This document shows, piece by piece, positions 19,384-29,514 of a DNA stretch of 35,401 bases. Numbering within the stretch: position 1 is the first letter of the stretch; each line of letters begins with the position of its first letter. The DNA is from Bifidobacterium breve (GTDB lineage: Bacteria > Actinomycetota > Actinomycetes > Nanopelagicales > Nanopelagicaceae): positions 1 to 35,401 of the forward strand of contig CAMAPN010000011.1 of the NCBI GenBank assembly GCA_945860275.1, read 5' to 3'. A program made the position numbers and the translations under genes. The notes below the pieces were generated by a model. It saw only the letters and a program-made list of their open reading frames with translations, did no database searches and was not told where the DNA came from.

Positions 19384-19389
19384 GGTCAA
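19360..19389 (-). promoter_or_regulatory. Putative promoter for the rpsL (str) unit
   Basis: Coding-strand TTGACC (19384-19389), an 18-base spacer and TACTCT (19360-19365) resemble the actinobacterial housekeeping pattern TTGACN/TANNNT. The hexamers overlap the rpoC terminator hairpin. The same layout (GTTTTGAC, 18-base spacer, TANNNT inside a hairpin) occurs before rplJ. Predicted from pattern only. Confidence 0.45.
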
Positions 19390-19430
19390 AACGGGTCCTG
19401 CCTACCTGAACGCGCTAGCGCTCGCTACCT

Positions 19431-22400
19431 CTAGTAGCGGGGTACCTCAAAATCATCGAGGCGAACGGCCTCACCCGAGCCTTGGCTCTCAAATGGGGTG
19501 AAGTCGTACTCCTGATAATTGGCGTAAACAGCGGCCTTCGCCTCTTCGGTCGCCTCAACCCGGACATTTCGGTAGCGGGCAAGGCCGGTACCGGCAGGGA
19601 TCAACTTACCGATGATGACGTTCTCCTTGAGGCCCACGAGGTTATCCCGGCGCTCGCCAAGGGCGGCATCGGTGAGAACTCGGGTGGTCTCCTGGAAGGA
19701 GGCGGCCGATAGCCATGATTCCGTAGCTAGCGAGGCCTTAGTGATACCCATCAACTCAGCGCGACCGCTAGCTGGGGTTGCGCCATTGGCAACGACGCGA
19801 CGGTTCTCGGTCTCAAAGCGCACGCGCTCAACCAATTCACCAGGAAGGAAGAGAGTATCCCCTGCCTCCAAGATAGTGATGCGCTTGAGCATCTGACGAA
19901 CGATGACCTCGATGTGCTTATCGTGAATCGCTACGCCTTGTGTGTCATAAACCTTTTGAATCTCTTCAACAAGGTGAACTTGAGTTGCACGTGGACCGAG
20001 GATTCGAAGTACATCCTTTGGATCGATTGTTCCAGGGATGAGCTTCTGTCCTACATCAACGCGATCTCCATCGTTGACAAGCGGCTTGCGATTACGAGGA
20101 ATTGGATAAGCCACTTCTTCGTTTCCATTATCTGGAGTGATGACCATTCGCTTTCCGCCTGCATTCTTTGGATCTTCCTCGAAACGAACGCGACCGGCAT
20201 GCTCTGCAATTGGAGCTTTAGCTTTTGGTTCACGCGCTTCAAAGAGTTCAACAACGCGAGGTAGACCATGAGTGATATCACCTTGAGTCTGCGCAGCACC
20301 ACCAGTGTGGAAGGTACGCATCGTCAACTGTGTTCCTGGCTCACCAATTGATTGTGCAGCGATGATTCCGACTGCTTCGCCGACATCTACAAGGTGACCT
20401 GCAGCAAGTGATCGTCCATAACATGCGGCGCATTGGCCGACCTTGCTCTCACAAGTGAGTACCGAACGAACCTTGACTGCTTCGATTCCAGCAGCAAGCA
20501 GACGTTCGATGAGTTCATCACCGAGGTCGGTATTTGCTGTTCCAATCACTTCGCCACTGACCACTACATCTTCAGCGAGGTTACGTGAATAGACGGAGTA
20601 CTCAACGTTCTTGAGACGAACCAATTCGCCTGCTTCGTTACGTCGAGCGATTTCTAGGGTGAGACCACGATCGGTACCGCAATCCTCTTCACGGATGATG
20701 ACATCTTGTGCCACATCGCAGAGACGACGAGTGAGGTATCCGGAGTCAGCGGTACGAAGCGCCGTGTCGGCAAGACCCTTACGTGCACCGTGCGTTGAGA
20801 TGAAATACTCAAGAACGGAGAGGCCTTCGCGGAAGTTCGATTTGATCGGACGCGGGATGATTTCTCCCTTTGGATTGGCCACCAGACCACGCATACCGGC
20901 AATCTGACGAACCTGCATCATATTTCCACGAGCACCAGAGAAAACCATCATCCACACTGGGTTACGACGTGGGAAGTTCTTCTCCATCTCAGCAGCAACT
21001 TCGTTTGTTGCCTTGGTCCAGATTTCAATGAGCTCTTGGCGACGCTCGTCATCTGTAATGAGACCTTGCTCGTACTGCTTCTGTACCCGCTCAGCATCAG
21101 ACTCATAACCATCAAGAATCTTCTGCTTATTTGGTGGCGTCACGACATCTTCGATGCCGATTGTTACACCTGCGCGAGTTGCCCAGTGGAAACCAAGGGC
21201 TTTAAGGCCATCGAGAGTGACTGCAACATCAACCTTCGGATAGCGCTCAGCAAGAGTGTTAACAATCGCGCCAAGCTGCTTCTTCGTCACATCTTCTTCA
21301 ACGTATGGGAAGTCAGTTGGAAGCGCTTCGTTAAACAGTGCTCGGCCTAGAGTTGTATCAAGAATTACCCCATCGATACGAATCTTTACCTTTGATTGAA
21401 GTGAGAGCGAACCTTGATCGAAAGCCATGATTGCTTCAGCTATTGAAGAGAACGCACGTCCCTCGCCCTTTTCGCCTTCGCGAAGTTGAGTGAGGAAGTA
21501 AAGGCCAAGAACCATGTCCTGTGTAGGAGAGGTGATTGGACGGCCATTCGCTGGCGAGAGAATGTTGTTGCTCGAAAGCATCAAGATTCGCGCTTCAGCT
21601 TGCGCCTCTGCTGATAGTGGAAGGTGGACAGCCATCTGATCGCCATCAAAGTCTGCATTGAACGCAGTACATACGAGCGGGTGAATCTGAATTGCCTTAC
21701 CTTCGATGAGTTGCGGCTCGAATGCTTGAATTCCGAGGCGGTGGAGCGTTGGTGCGCGGTTAAGCAACACTGGATGCTCGGCGATTACCTCTTCAAGTAC
21801 ATCCCACACCACAGAGCGAGCACGTTCGACCATGCGCTTTGCAGACTTGATGTTTTGTGCGTGGTTGAGATCTACAAGACGCTTCATTACGAATGGTTTG
21901 AAGAGTTCCAAGGCCATCTGTTTTGGCAGACCGCATTGGTGCAACTTTAACTGTGGACCAACAACGATTACTGAACGGCCCGAGTAATCAACGCGCTTAC
22001 CAAGGAGGTTTTGGCGGAAGCGACCTTGCTTACCTTTGAGCATGTCAGAGAGTGATTTGAGCGCACGGTTGCCAGGTCCAGTAACTGGACGACCACGGCG
22101 ACCGTTATCAAAGAGCGCATCAACAGCCTCTTGCAACATACGCTTTTCGTTGTTGACGATAATTTCTGGAGCACCGAGATCAGTAAGACGCTTCAAACGA
22201 TTATTTCGGTTGATTACGCGACGATAGAGATCGTTGAGATCAGATGTCGCGAAGCGACCACCATCGAGTTGAACCATCGGGCGAAGATCTGGCGGAATAA
22301 CTGGAACAGCATCAAGGACCATCGATGCTGGCGAGTTAGAGGTATTGAGGAATGACGAGACAACACGAAGACGCTTTAGAGCGCGAGTCTTCTTCTGTCC

Positions 22401-23255
22401 CTTTCCTGTTGCGATGATCTGGCGAAGGTTGATTGCTTCAGCTTTGAGATCAAAGGTTTCAAGACGGTGCTTAATTGCAGCTGCGCCCATCTGACCCTTG
22501 AAATACATTCCAAAACGATCGCGCATCTCACGATAGAGCTGCTCATCACCTTCAAGATCTTGCACCTTGAGATTCTTAAAGCGCTCCCAGACCTCTTCTA
22601 GACGATCTAGTTCGCGCTGCGAGCGGTCACGAAGCTGCTTGATTTCGCGTTCAGCTTGCTCGCGAACCTTACGACGAATATCTGATTTCGCTCCCTCATC
22701 TTCGAGTGAGGCTAGGTCAGCTTCGAGCTTCTTTTGGCGCGCATCGATATCGAGGTCGCGTTTGGTTTCGATTTTCTTCTTATCAGAAGCAATCTTCTTT
22801 TGATTCTGCTCGAAATCTTCATGACGAGCGTCAGCATCAACTTCGGTAATCATGTATGCGGCGAAGTAGATGACCTTCTCGAGATCCTTTGGTGCTAGAT
22901 CAAGCAGGTAACCCAAACGGCTTGGTACGCCTTTGAAGTACCAGATGTGCGTTACAGGAGCAGCAAGCTCGATATGGCCCATCCGTTCACGGCGAACCTT
23001 TGCGCGAGTGACTTCGACGCCGCAACGTTCGCAGACAATTCCCTTGAAGCGAACGCGCTTGTACTTACCGCAGTAGCACTCCCAATCGCGAGTAGGTCCG
23101 AAGATCTTCTCGTCGAAAAGCCCATCTTTCTCTGGCTTAAGCGTGCGGTAATTGATCGTCTCAGGCTTCTTAACTTCGCCATGTGACCACGTGCGAATGT
23201 CATCGGCAGAAGCAAGACCAATCTTCAACTCATCAAAAAAGTTGACATCTAACAT
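19431..23255 (-). CDS. rpoC: RNA polymerase beta' subunit
   Basis: Catalytic subunit of RNA polymerase. The 1274-residue protein starts [33 protein letters not shown]-terminal zinc ribbon ligands are Cys60, Cys62, Cys75 and Cys78. The coiled-coil clamp insert of about 100 charged residues follows (roughly 150-250), then the active-site motif [12 protein letters not shown] with three Asp that hold the catalytic magnesium. The bridge helix/trigger-loop region includes [32 protein letters not shown] second zinc site has cysteines in EEDCG and [14 protein letters not shown]. It lies 14 bases after rpoB; a terminator follows. Confidence 0.99.
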   Translation of the reverse strand: MLDVNFFDELKIGLASADDIRTWSHGEVKKPETINYRTLKPEKDGLFDEKIFGPTRDWECYCGKYKRVRFKGIVCERCGVEVTRAKVRRERMGHIELAAPVTHIWYFKGVPSRLGYLLDLAPKDLEKVIYFAAYMITEVDADARHEDFEQNQKKIASDKKKIETKRDLDIDARQKKLEADLASLEDEGAKSDIRRKVREQAEREIKQLRDRSQRELDRLEEVWERFKNLKVQDLEGDEQLYREMRDRFGMYFKGQMGAAAIKHRLETFDLKAEAINLRQIIATGKGQKKTRALKRLRVVSSFLNTSNSPASMVLDAVPVIPPDLRPMVQLDGGRFATSDLNDLYRRVINRNNRLKRLTDLGAPEIIVNNEKRMLQEAVDALFDNGRRGRPVTGPGNRALKSLSDMLKGKQGRFRQNLLGKRVDYSGRSVIVVGPQLKLHQCGLPKQMALELFKPFVMKRLVDLNHAQNIKSAKRMVERARSVVWDVLEEVIAEHPVLLNRAPTLHRLGIQAFEPQLIEGKAIQIHPLVCTAFNADFDGDQMAVHLPLSAEAQAEARILMLSSNNILSPANGRPITSPTQDMVLGLYFLTQLREGEKGEGRAFSSIAEAIMAFDQGSLSLQSKVKIRIDGVILDTTLGRALFNEALPTDFPYVEEDVTKKQLGAIVNTLAERYPKVDVAVTLDGLKALGFHWATRAGVTIGIEDVVTPPNKQKILDGYESDAERVQKQYEQGLITDDERRQELIEIWTKATNEVAAEMEKNFPRRNPVWMMVFSGARGNMMQVRQIAGMRGLVANPKGEIIPRPIKSNFREGLSVLEYFISTHGARKGLADTALRTADSGYLTRRLCDVAQDVIIREEDCGTDRGLTLEIARRNEAGELVRLKNVEYSVYSRNLAEDVVVSGEVIGTANTDLGDELIERLLAAGIEAVKVRSVLTCESKVGQCAACYGRSLAAGHLVDVGEAVGIIAAQSIGEPGTQLTMRTFHTGGAAQTQGDITHGLPRVVELFEAREPKAKAPIAEHAGRVRFEEDPKNAGGKRMVITPDNGNEEVAYPIPRNRKPLVNDGDRVDVGQKLIPGTIDPKDVLRILGPRATQVHLVEEIQKVYDTQGVAIHDKHIEVIVRQMLKRITILEAGDTLFLPGELVERVRFETENRRVVANGATPASGRAELMGITKASLATESWLSAASFQETTRVLTDAALGERRDNLVGLKENVIIGKLIPAGTGLARYRNVRVEATEEAKAAVYANYQEYDFTPFESQGSGEAVRLDDFEVPRY

Positions 23256-23269
23256 AGGTATCGCCTCTC

Positions 23270-26200
23270 CTAGATCTCTTCGACGCTGCTTGGCTCAACC
23301 CGAGATAGGTTGATGCCGAGCTCTTCTGCAGTACGGAACACTTCTTCATCAGTGTCTTTCATTTCGATAGCTGCGCCATCGGATGAGAGCACTTCAACGT
23401 TGAGACAGAGTGATTGCATCTCTTTGATAAGCACCTTGAATGACTCAGGAATGCCTGGCTCAGGGATGTTCTCGCCCTTGACGATTGCCTCGTACACCTT
23501 GACGCGACCGAGCACATCATCGGACTTGATGGTGAGCAACTCTTGCAAGGTGTACGCAGCTCCATATGCCTCAAGCGCCCACACCTCCATCTCACCAAAT
23601 CGCTGACCACCGAACTGGGCTTTTCCGCCAAGTGGTTGTTGCGTGATCATTGAGTACGGACCGGTTGAACGCGCGTGAATCTTGTCATCGACCAAGTGGA
23701 GAAGTTTCAAGATGTACATGTATCCAACAGAAATCGGATCGCGATAAGGCTCACCGCTTCGACCATCAAATAGTCGCGCCTTGCCACTCTCGCCAACCAT
23801 TCGATTTCCATCACGGTTTGGCATTGTGGAGCCGAGCAAGCCCGTGATCTCATCTTCACGTGCACCATCGAAAACTGGCGTAGCTACTCGAGTACCAGGC
23901 TTTCCAGTTTGTGCGCCGATTGCTTTGAGATTCTGCTTCCAAGAAGCGTCATCGCCTTCAATTTGCCATCCTTGTTTTGCTACCCAACCAAGGTGAGTCT
24001 CAAGTACCTGACCAACATTCATACGTCCAGGCACACCAAGCGGATTAAGAACTACATCTACTGCAGTTCCATCCTCGAGGAATGGCATATCTTCTACAGG
24101 AAGAATCTTTGCAATAACACCCTTGTTTCCGTGGCGTCCGGCGAGCTTGTCACCATCTTGAATCTTTCGCTTCTGTGCGACGTAAACGCGAACAAGTTGG
24201 TTGACGCCCGATGGAAGCTCGTAGCCCTCTTCGCTTTCGAAGACCTTTACGCCGATTACCTTTCCACCTTCACCGTGTGGAACTTTGAGCGAGGTGTCTC
24301 GAACTTCACGAGCCTTCTCGCCGAAGATTGCACGAAGGAGTCGCTCTTCTGGAGTGAGCTCAGTTTCACCTTTAGGGGTTACTTTTCCAACGAGGATGTC
24401 GCCAGGCACTACATCAGCGCCAACACGAATGATTCCCATCTCATCGAGGTCAGCAAGAACTTCTTCGCTCACATTTGGAATGTCGCGAGTGATTTCTTCT
24501 GCACCAAGCTTGGTATCGCGAGCATCAACTTCGTACTCTTCGATGTGGATAGATGAGAGCACATCATCTTGCACTAAACGTTGGCTCAAGATGATTGCAT
24601 CTTCGTAGTTGTGGCCTTCCCATGGCATGAATGCCACAAGTAGGTTCTTTCCAAGTGCTAATTCACCAAGATCAGTGCTTGGTCCATCAGCGAGAACGTC
24701 GCCGGCTGCAACATGAACACCTTGAGCGACAACTGGTTTGTGGTTGTAGCAGGTGCCTTGATTGGAGCGTCGGAATTTAGATAGGTAATAAGTCTTCGAT
24801 GTGCCATCGTCATGACTTACCTTGATCTCGTCTGCGCTTACTTCTATTACTGCGCCAGCCTTTTCGCTGACGATGACATCGCCAGCATCAACAGCAGCGC
24901 GGAACTCCATGCCTGTTCCGACTAGTGGAGCTTCAGCGCGAAGAAGTGGAACTGCTTGACGCATCATGTTCGATCCCATGAGCGCGCGGTTTGCATCGTC
25001 GTGCTCGAGGAATGGAATCATCGCTGTCGCCGCAGAGACCATCTGACGTGGTGAGACATCCATGTAGTCGACATCTTCTGCGGGGATGTATTCAACTTCG
25101 CCACCCTTACGACGAACGAGTACACGTGGCTCTGCGAAGTGGTTGGAGTCAGTTAGTGGCGCATTTGCCTGCGCGATGATGTGCTCATCCTCTTCATCAG
25201 CTGTTAGATAGTCGATGTGGTCGGTGACTTTGCCCTTGACCACTTTGCGATAAGGAGTTTCGATAAAACCAAATGGCGTGATTCGACCAAATGTTGCGAG
25301 CGAACCAATGAGACCAATGTTTGGACCTTCTGGAGTCTCGATTGGACACATGCGTCCGTAGTGCGAAGGGTGCACATCGCGAACCTCGAAACCTGCGCGC
25401 TCACGTGAGAGACCGCCAGGTCCAAGCGCAGAGAGACGGCGCTTATGTGTGAGGCCAGAGAGTGGGTTGGTTTGATCCATGAACTGTGAGAGTTGTGAAG
25501 TTCCAAAGAACTCCTTGATGCTCGCAGTAATTGGTCGGATATTGATAAGAGTCTGTGGCGTAATAGCTTCTACATCTTGAGTAGTCATACGCTCACGAAC
25601 CACGCGCTCCATACGTGAGAGGCCGGTACGAACCTGGTTTTGAATCAACTCACCAACGGTACGAAGGCGACGATTACCGAAGTGATCAATATCGTCAGTC
25701 TCGATTCGAACTTGACCGCGAACTGAATCCATTACGGTCTCGCCCGCGTGCATCTTTACCAAGTATTTGATTGCCCAGACAATGTCTTCGATGGTCAATA
25801 AGCCCTTACGAAGATCAAGATCTGTACCAAGTTTCTTGTTGATCTTGAAACGTCCAACCTTTGCTAAGTCATAACGTTTCGCATTGAAATAGAGATTCTC
25901 AATAAGAGTTTGCGCTGCTTCACGAGTAGGTGGCTCGCCAGGGCGAAGTTTGCGGTAAATATCGAGCAACGCATCGTCCTGTGTCACGGTGTGGTCTTTC
26001 TCCAACGTAGTCACCATGGACTCGTAATCACCGAAATGCTCGCGGATTTGCGTCTCATCCCAGCCAAGCGCTTTTAGGAAGACGGTTACCGGAATTTTGC
26101 GCTTACGGTCGATACGAACTCCGACCATATCTTTCTTGTCGATTTCAAATTCCAACCATGCGCCGCGACTTGGAATGATCTTTCCAACAAGGGTGTCTTT

Positions 26201-26737
26201 ATCGGCATTCTTATCTGGGTCAGCCTTCTCAAAATAGACGCCAGGTGAACGAACAATCTGAGATACAACAACGCGCTCAGTTCCGTTGATAATGAATGTT
26301 CCACGTGAGGTCATCAACGGGAACTCACCCATGAATACTGTCTGGCTCTTGATTTCACCTGTGACGTTGTTCATGAACTCTGCCGTTACGAAGAGTGGAG
26401 CACTGTATGTGATGTCGCGCTCTTTGCACTCCTCGATTGAATACTTAGGTGGCTCGAAACGATGGTCGCGGAAGGAGAGACTCATCGATCCTTGGAAATC
26501 TTCGATTGGCGAGATCTCTTCAAAGATCTCTTCTAGCCCCGATTGATTAGGGAGTTCGCCACGAGTGGTGTTCGTGGTTGCGCTGTTAGCGATACGTGCT
26601 CGCCATGCGTCATTACCAAGCAACCAGTCCATGCTCTCCACTTGGAGCGCAAGAAGATTGGGAACCTCGAGTGGTTCACGAATCTTGGCAAAAGAGAGGC
26701 GATGTGGCGCATGCGGGGATTGGGATTTGTTTTTCAA
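23270..26737 (-). CDS. rpoB: RNA polymerase beta subunit
   Basis: Beta subunit of RNA polymerase and target of rifampicin. The 1155-residue protein starts at a TTG (26737; [22 protein letters not shown]) with AAGGA 7 bases upstream; the actinobacterial core [20 protein letters not shown] begins at residue 13. The rifampicin region [31 protein letters not shown] has the sensitive-type Asp, His and Ser at the three main resistance positions. C-terminal motifs [19 protein letters not shown] and [24 protein letters not shown] are intact. Non-ATG start and a long hairpin-bearing leader suggest control at the rplL-rpoB boundary. Confidence 0.99.
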   Translation of the reverse strand: MKNKSQSPHAPHRLSFAKIREPLEVPNLLALQVESMDWLLGNDAWRARIANSATTNTTRGELPNQSGLEEIFEEISPIEDFQGSMSLSFRDHRFEPPKYSIEECKERDITYSAPLFVTAEFMNNVTGEIKSQTVFMGEFPLMTSRGTFIINGTERVVVSQIVRSPGVYFEKADPDKNADKDTLVGKIIPSRGAWLEFEIDKKDMVGVRIDRKRKIPVTVFLKALGWDETQIREHFGDYESMVTTLEKDHTVTQDDALLDIYRKLRPGEPPTREAAQTLIENLYFNAKRYDLAKVGRFKINKKLGTDLDLRKGLLTIEDIVWAIKYLVKMHAGETVMDSVRGQVRIETDDIDHFGNRRLRTVGELIQNQVRTGLSRMERVVRERMTTQDVEAITPQTLINIRPITASIKEFFGTSQLSQFMDQTNPLSGLTHKRRLSALGPGGLSRERAGFEVRDVHPSHYGRMCPIETPEGPNIGLIGSLATFGRITPFGFIETPYRKVVKGKVTDHIDYLTADEEDEHIIAQANAPLTDSNHFAEPRVLVRRKGGEVEYIPAEDVDYMDVSPRQMVSAATAMIPFLEHDDANRALMGSNMMRQAVPLLRAEAPLVGTGMEFRAAVDAGDVIVSEKAGAVIEVSADEIKVSHDDGTSKTYYLSKFRRSNQGTCYNHKPVVAQGVHVAAGDVLADGPSTDLGELALGKNLLVAFMPWEGHNYEDAIILSQRLVQDDVLSSIHIEEYEVDARDTKLGAEEITRDIPNVSEEVLADLDEMGIIRVGADVVPGDILVGKVTPKGETELTPEERLLRAIFGEKAREVRDTSLKVPHGEGGKVIGVKVFESEEGYELPSGVNQLVRVYVAQKRKIQDGDKLAGRHGNKGVIAKILPVEDMPFLEDGTAVDVVLNPLGVPGRMNVGQVLETHLGWVAKQGWQIEGDDASWKQNLKAIGAQTGKPGTRVATPVFDGAREDEITGLLGSTMPNRDGNRMVGESGKARLFDGRSGEPYRDPISVGYMYILKLLHLVDDKIHARSTGPYSMITQQPLGGKAQFGGQRFGEMEVWALEAYGAAYTLQELLTIKSDDVLGRVKVYEAIVKGENIPEPGIPESFKVLIKEMQSLCLNVEVLSSDGAAIEMKDTDEEVFRTAEELGINLSRVEPSSVEEI

Positions 26738-26841
26738 CGACGGTCCTTCCGTACTCGCAAGAGAGTTCTGTTACAAAATCCAGCGAAAATAGAAGGTCGC
26801 CACCGCTATATGCGAAGACCTCAGAATTTGGGATTACTGGG

Positions 26842-26871
26842 ATTTTACGGCGAAGAAAGGGAGCGTGTCCA
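26842..26871 (-). promoter_or_regulatory. Putative rpoBC promoter
   Basis: Coding-strand TGGACA (26866-26871), 18-base spacer and TAAAAT (26842-26847) resemble -35 and -10 boxes; the start of transcription would be near 26835, leaving about 98 bases of leader. The -35 lies inside the large hairpin at 26859-26902. Pattern-based; the alternative is read-through from rplJL only. Confidence 0.4.
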
Positions 26872-26902
26872 ATTGGGGTCTCCCCCAGCCGAACCCGCTC
26901 CC
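26859..26902 (-). terminator. Hairpin between rplL and rpoB (terminator or attenuator)
   Basis: Outer stem GGGAGCG (26859-26865) with CGCTCCC (26896-26902), 7 bp. It encloses an inner stem TGGGG (26874-26878) with CCCCA (26883-26887). The coding strand continues TTTCTTCG, a short T-rich tail. Partial termination between rplL and rpoB is known in other bacteria and explains ribosomal protein excess over polymerase; this is the likely site here. Confidence 0.6.
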
Positions 26903-26910
26903 GTTCTCGA

Positions 26911-26944
26911 TATATATAGGCGCAAATGTGGCCGTATATATAGG
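26911..26944 (-). repeat. Two direct copies of CCTATATATA after rplL
   Basis: Coding-strand CCTATATATA occurs at 26935-26944 and again at 26911-26920, 24 bases apart, just downstream of the rplL stop. The spacer CGGCCACATTTGCG is GC-rich. They could be -10-like elements, binding sites or AU-rich RNA signals. The core 9-mer CTATATATA also precedes rpsL and rpmG. Confidence 0.5.
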
Positions 26945-26955
26945 TACTAGCTGAA

Positions 26956-27336
26956 TTACTTGACGGCGACCTTTGCGCCGGCTGCCTCGAAAGCTGCCTT
27001 TGCCTTATCTGCGGTCTCCTTGTTGACCTTCTCCAAGACTGTTGATGGCGCGCCATCGACGAGATCCTTTGCCTCTTTGAGGCCAAGACCGGTGAAGGTA
27101 CGAACCTCTTTGATGACGGCGATCTTCTGAGCGCCTGCATCTTCAAGGACGAGAGTGAACTCATCTTGCGCTTCTGCAGCAGCAGGAGCACCAGCTCCGC
27201 CAGCAGCAGCTACTGCAACTGGAGCAGCTGCAGTGACATCGAATTCAGTCTCGAAAGACTTTACGAAGTCGCTGAGCTCAACGAGCGTCATCTCTTTGAA
27301 TTGTGCTAACAAATCCTCTGTTGAAAGTTTTGCCAT
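26956..27336 (-). CDS. rplL: Large ribosomal subunit protein L7/L12
   Basis: L7/L12 forms the multimeric 50S stalk that recruits translational GTPases. The 126-residue product has the N-terminal dimerisation domain ([26 protein letters not shown]) and an Ala/Gly-rich hinge at about residues 35-53. The globular C-terminal domain has the factor-binding helix [23 protein letters not shown]. It lies 19 bases after rplJ; the 218-base gap that follows carries direct repeats, a hairpin and a promoter candidate before rpoB. Confidence 0.98.
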   Translation of the reverse strand: MAKLSTEDLLAQFKEMTLVELSDFVKSFETEFDVTAAAPVAVAAAGGAGAPAAAEAQDEFTLVLEDAGAQKIAVIKEVRTFTGLGLKEAKDLVDGAPSTVLEKVNKETADKAKAAFEAAGAKVAVK

Positions 27337-27355
27337 GATTTTTCTCCTTTACTTT

Positions 27356-27982
27356 CTACGCTTGTGCTTCGGGTTCTGCTGAATTCTCAGCTGCTGTCAC
27401 TTCTGCTTCGGCTTCCGGCGCAGCTTCTGCTACCGGTTGCGCCTCTGCTTCTGCTTGTACTACCGATGTATCTGCTGCTTGAGGGGCTGCCGCAGGTGCG
27501 CCAGCTTCTAGCTTGATTCGGAGCGCATCGAATACTCGTGCGGCCTTTGCAAGTGAACCCTTCATTGCACCAGCAAGCTTTGCCAAGAGAACCTCGCGGG
27601 ACTCTAGGTTTGCAAGCTTCATAATTTCTTCAGTAGTTACCGACTTGCCTTCGTAAATTCCACCCTTGATAACAAGTGCTGGATTCTCTTTAGCAAAATC
27701 GCGCAGGCTCTTCGCTGCATCGATTGGATCGCCGTTAATGAATGCAACTGCCGAAGGTCCCTTTAGAAGTTCGTCAGAGATCTCAACACCAGCATTCTTT
27801 GCCGCGATACGCATCAATGTGTTCTTTGCGACGGAGTACTTGTTAGTACCGCCGAGAGAACGACGGAGCGCCTTCATGGAAGTGACGGAGAGTCCGCGAT
27901 ATTCGGTAACAATCGTTGCGCCAGCGCCCCGAAAATCTTCGGTGAGCTCTGCAATGACTGCCGACTTATCGGTCTTTGCCAT
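27356..27982 (-). CDS. rplJ: Large ribosomal subunit protein L10
   Basis: L10 anchors L7/L12 dimers to the ribosome and is the usual autoregulator of rplJL mRNA. I use the ATG at 27982 ([33 protein letters not shown], 208 residues) because of its GGAG and family N-terminus; a longer open frame extends 45 bases upstream. The core includes [22 protein letters not shown]. The C-terminal helix that binds L7/L12 (about residues 140-158) is followed by a low-complexity tail of about 45 Ala/Glu/Pro residues, longer than E. coli L10 (165 residues total). Confidence 0.97.
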   Translation of the reverse strand: MAKTDKSAVIAELTEDFRGAGATIVTEYRGLSVTSMKALRRSLGGTNKYSVAKNTLMRIAAKNAGVEISDELLKGPSAVAFINGDPIDAAKSLRDFAKENPALVIKGGIYEGKSVTTEEIMKLANLESREVLLAKLAGAMKGSLAKAARVFDALRIKLEAGAPAAAPQAADTSVVQAEAEAQPVAEAAPEAEAEVTAAENSAEPEAQA

Positions 27983-28061
27983 ATTTCTCCTCTCGTTATT
28001 CCATCCTGTTCTCGTTAAACGAATCAATCGTCTAAATCGAGACCGAGAGAACTCAGGCAGT

Positions 28062-28099
28062 AAAAAGAAAAATCCTCGAAGCGCGAAAGCGCTACGAGG
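28062..28099 (-). terminator. Attenuator terminator in the rplJ leader
   Basis: CCTCG-A-AGCGC (28074-28084) pairs with GCGCT-A-CGAGG (28089-28099): five plus five base pairs around one mismatch, closed by a four-base loop (GAAA on plus, TTTC on the coding strand). The coding strand continues ATTTTTCTTTTT, a strong T-run. It lies about 80 bases upstream of the rplJ start, so it acts inside the leader and not at a gene end. Confidence 0.8.
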
Positions 28100-28205
28100 A
28101 AAACTAGCGAAAGGCTAGCTCGTAAGGCTCCTGCGCTGGTGAGTCTTCACTCTTTCACTCTGTTGATTGGCTATTGCCGATCAACAGAAGACCTGCGGTC
28201 TTCGG
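28062..28205 (-). promoter_or_regulatory. L10-type ribosomal protein leader upstream of rplJ
   Basis: In mRNA order the region has CCGAAGACCGCAGG (28192-28205), resembling the conserved 5' part of L10 leaders. Next comes an 8-bp stem CTGTTGAT/ATCAACAG (28160-28167 with 28180-28187), then ACCAGCGCAGG. An alternative-pairing section ends in the terminator at 28062-28099. TACGAG and CTCGTA (28119-28124 with 28093-28098) can form an antiterminator that takes the 5' arm of the terminator stem. L10 or L10(L12) binding is known for this family; assignment here is by position and partial sequence match. Confidence 0.72.
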
Positions 28206-28214
28206 ATAGACAGA

Positions 28215-28244
28215 AGGGTAGGCGCTCACGCGCCTACCCGTCAA
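28215..28244 (-). promoter_or_regulatory. Putative rplJL promoter overlapping a palindrome
   Basis: Coding-strand TTGACG (28239-28244), 18-base spacer and TACCCT (28215-28220) fit the actinobacterial TTGACN/TANNNT pattern. Transcription would start near 28208, directly before the L10-type leader, which supports the call. The spacer and -10 form the 10-bp palindrome at 28216-28239. Confidence 0.5.
28216..28239 (-). terminator. Perfect 10-bp hairpin after rplA
   Basis: GGGTAGGCGC (28216-28225) pairs perfectly with GCGCCTACCC (28230-28239) with a 4-base loop (GTGA on the coding strand), 32 bases after the rplA stop. The tail TTCTGTCTATCC is only weakly T-rich. It may end the rplKA transcript, but promoter hexamers for rplJL overlap it, so it could also be an operator-like palindrome. 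Confidence 0.55.
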
Positions 28245-28271
28245 AACGACTATTTATGGGGGCGAAAAGCC

Positions 28272-28973
28272 TTAGTTAGCGCCTTCGCGGAGGAGATTTG
28301 GATCAACCTGAACGCCAGGTCCCATCGTGGTGGAGACAGTTGCCTTCTTCACATACCGCCCCTTTGATGAGGATGGCTTTGCACGAAGAACCTCTTCCAT
28401 CGCGGCAACGTAGTTGTCAAGAAGCGCATCTGCGCTAAATGAGGCTTTGCCGATGATGAAATGCAAGTTGGAATTCTTATCTACGCGGAATTCAATCTTT
28501 CCGCCCTTGATGTCAGTGACTGCTTTGGTGACATCGTTGGTCACAGTTCCAGTCTTTGGGTTTGGCATCAAGCCACGTGGACCGAGCACCTTTCCAAGAC
28601 GTCCGACCTTACCCATGAGATCTGGTGTGGAGACGACTGCGTCGTAGTCGAGACGACCCTTTGCGACCTCGTCGATTAATTCGTCAGCGCCAACAATGTC
28701 AGCACCGGCTGCGCGTGCCTCTTCAGCACGCTCGCCACCTGCAAACACTAGAACGCGAGCTGTCTTACCAGTTCCGTGTGGCAAGTTAACTGTGCCGCGG
28801 ATAGCTTGGTCTGCTTTACGTGGATCCACACCGAGTGAGAGCGAAACCTCTACGGTGGAATCGTATTTTGTTACAGATGTTTCACGAACGATTTTCATCG
28901 CTTCAACTGGGGCGTAGACGTTTGTGACGTCATACTTCTCGGTTGCTGCACGATACTTTTTGCTGCGCTTCAT
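28272..28973 (-). CDS. rplA: Large ribosomal subunit protein L1
   Basis: L1 forms the mobile 50S stalk that releases E-site tRNA and represses rplKA in many bacteria. The 233-residue protein starts [15 protein letters not shown] and has the signatures [34 protein letters not shown] and [20 protein letters not shown]. It follows rplK after a 93-base gap with a stem-loop. Confidence 0.98.
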   Translation of the reverse strand: MKRSKKYRAATEKYDVTNVYAPVEAMKIVRETSVTKYDSTVEVSLSLGVDPRKADQAIRGTVNLPHGTGKTARVLVFAGGERAEEARAAGADIVGADELIDEVAKGRLDYDAVVSTPDLMGKVGRLGKVLGPRGLMPNPKTGTVTNDVTKAVTDIKGGKIEFRVDKNSNLHFIIGKASFSADALLDNYVAAMEEVLRAKPSSSKGRYVKKATVSTTMGPGVQVDPNLLREGAN

Positions 28974-29021
28974 TTCATCCAGCTTTCTTTCGGCTAACTC
29001 GTCTGAGTTAGGTAGTTGGTT

Positions 29022-29051
29022 GTGGTCAACGAGTCAGCGTGACTCTCCCAC
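29022..29051 (-). promoter_or_regulatory. Stem-loop in the rplK-rplA gap
   Basis: GAGTCA (29031-29036) pairs with TGACTC (29040-29045) around GCG. An outer GTGG/CCAC (29022-29025 with 29048-29051) can close the structure across internal loops. A second small stem TAACTC/GAGTTA lies nearer rplA (about 28995-29010). No T-run follows. Possibly an L1-responsive or processing structure; unproven. Confidence 0.35.
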
Positions 29052-29066
29052 GTGTTTATTTAGTTA

Positions 29067-29498
29067 TTAACCGTTGACAGTGATGCCCATTGAGCGAGCA
29101 GTACCGGCAATGATCAAACTTGCTGCATCAAGATCGTTAGCGTTGAGATCTGCCATCTTCACAGTTGCGATCTCGCGGCATTGCGCCATCGTGATGTTTC
29201 CGACTTTATTCTTGTGAGGAATTGCAGAACCCTTCTCGAGTTTTGCAGCCTTCAAAATAAGACGTGATGCCGGTGGAGTCTTGGTGATAAATGTGAAAGA
29301 GCGATCTTCATAGACAGTAATCTCAACCGGGATGATCTGACCCTTTTGTGATTCAGTTGCGGCGTTGTAGGCCTTTACGAAATCCATGATGTTGACACCA
29401 TGCTGACCAAGCGCTGGTCCAACAGGTGGTGCAGGTGTTGCTGCGCCAGCTTGAATCTGTAGCTTGATGAGCGCTTGTACCTTCTTCTTTGGTGCCAT
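29067..29498 (-). CDS. rplK: Large ribosomal subunit protein L11
   Basis: L11 forms the base of the stalk, binds the GTPase-associated rRNA and is required for stringent-response signalling by RelA and for thiopeptide sensitivity. The 143-residue product starts [34 protein letters not shown]; the proline-rich [10 protein letters not shown] is the thiopeptide-contact region. C-terminal rRNA-binding signatures [21 protein letters not shown] are intact. It lies 16 bases after nusG. Confidence 0.98.
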   Translation of the reverse strand: MAPKKKVQALIKLQIQAGAATPAPPVGPALGQHGVNIMDFVKAYNAATESQKGQIIPVEITVYEDRSFTFITKTPPASRLILKAAKLEKGSAIPHKNKVGNITMAQCREIATVKMADLNANDLDAASLIIAGTARSMGITVNG

Positions 29499-29514
29499 GG
29501 TTTTTCCTTACTCT

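Noticed and set aside
23310-24608. Long plus-strand open frames opposite rpoB and rpoC (for example 23909-24556)
   Set aside because: They lie antisense to conserved polymerase codons, have no recognisable domains or ribosome-binding sites, and are explained by the codon use of the minus-strand genes.
25430-25530. Asn-to-Thr change in the rifampicin region of RpoB (DQTNPLS)
   Set aside because: Thr here is a common natural variant in other bacteria as I recall, and the main resistance positions (Asp, His, Ser) are unchanged, so no resistance claim is justified.
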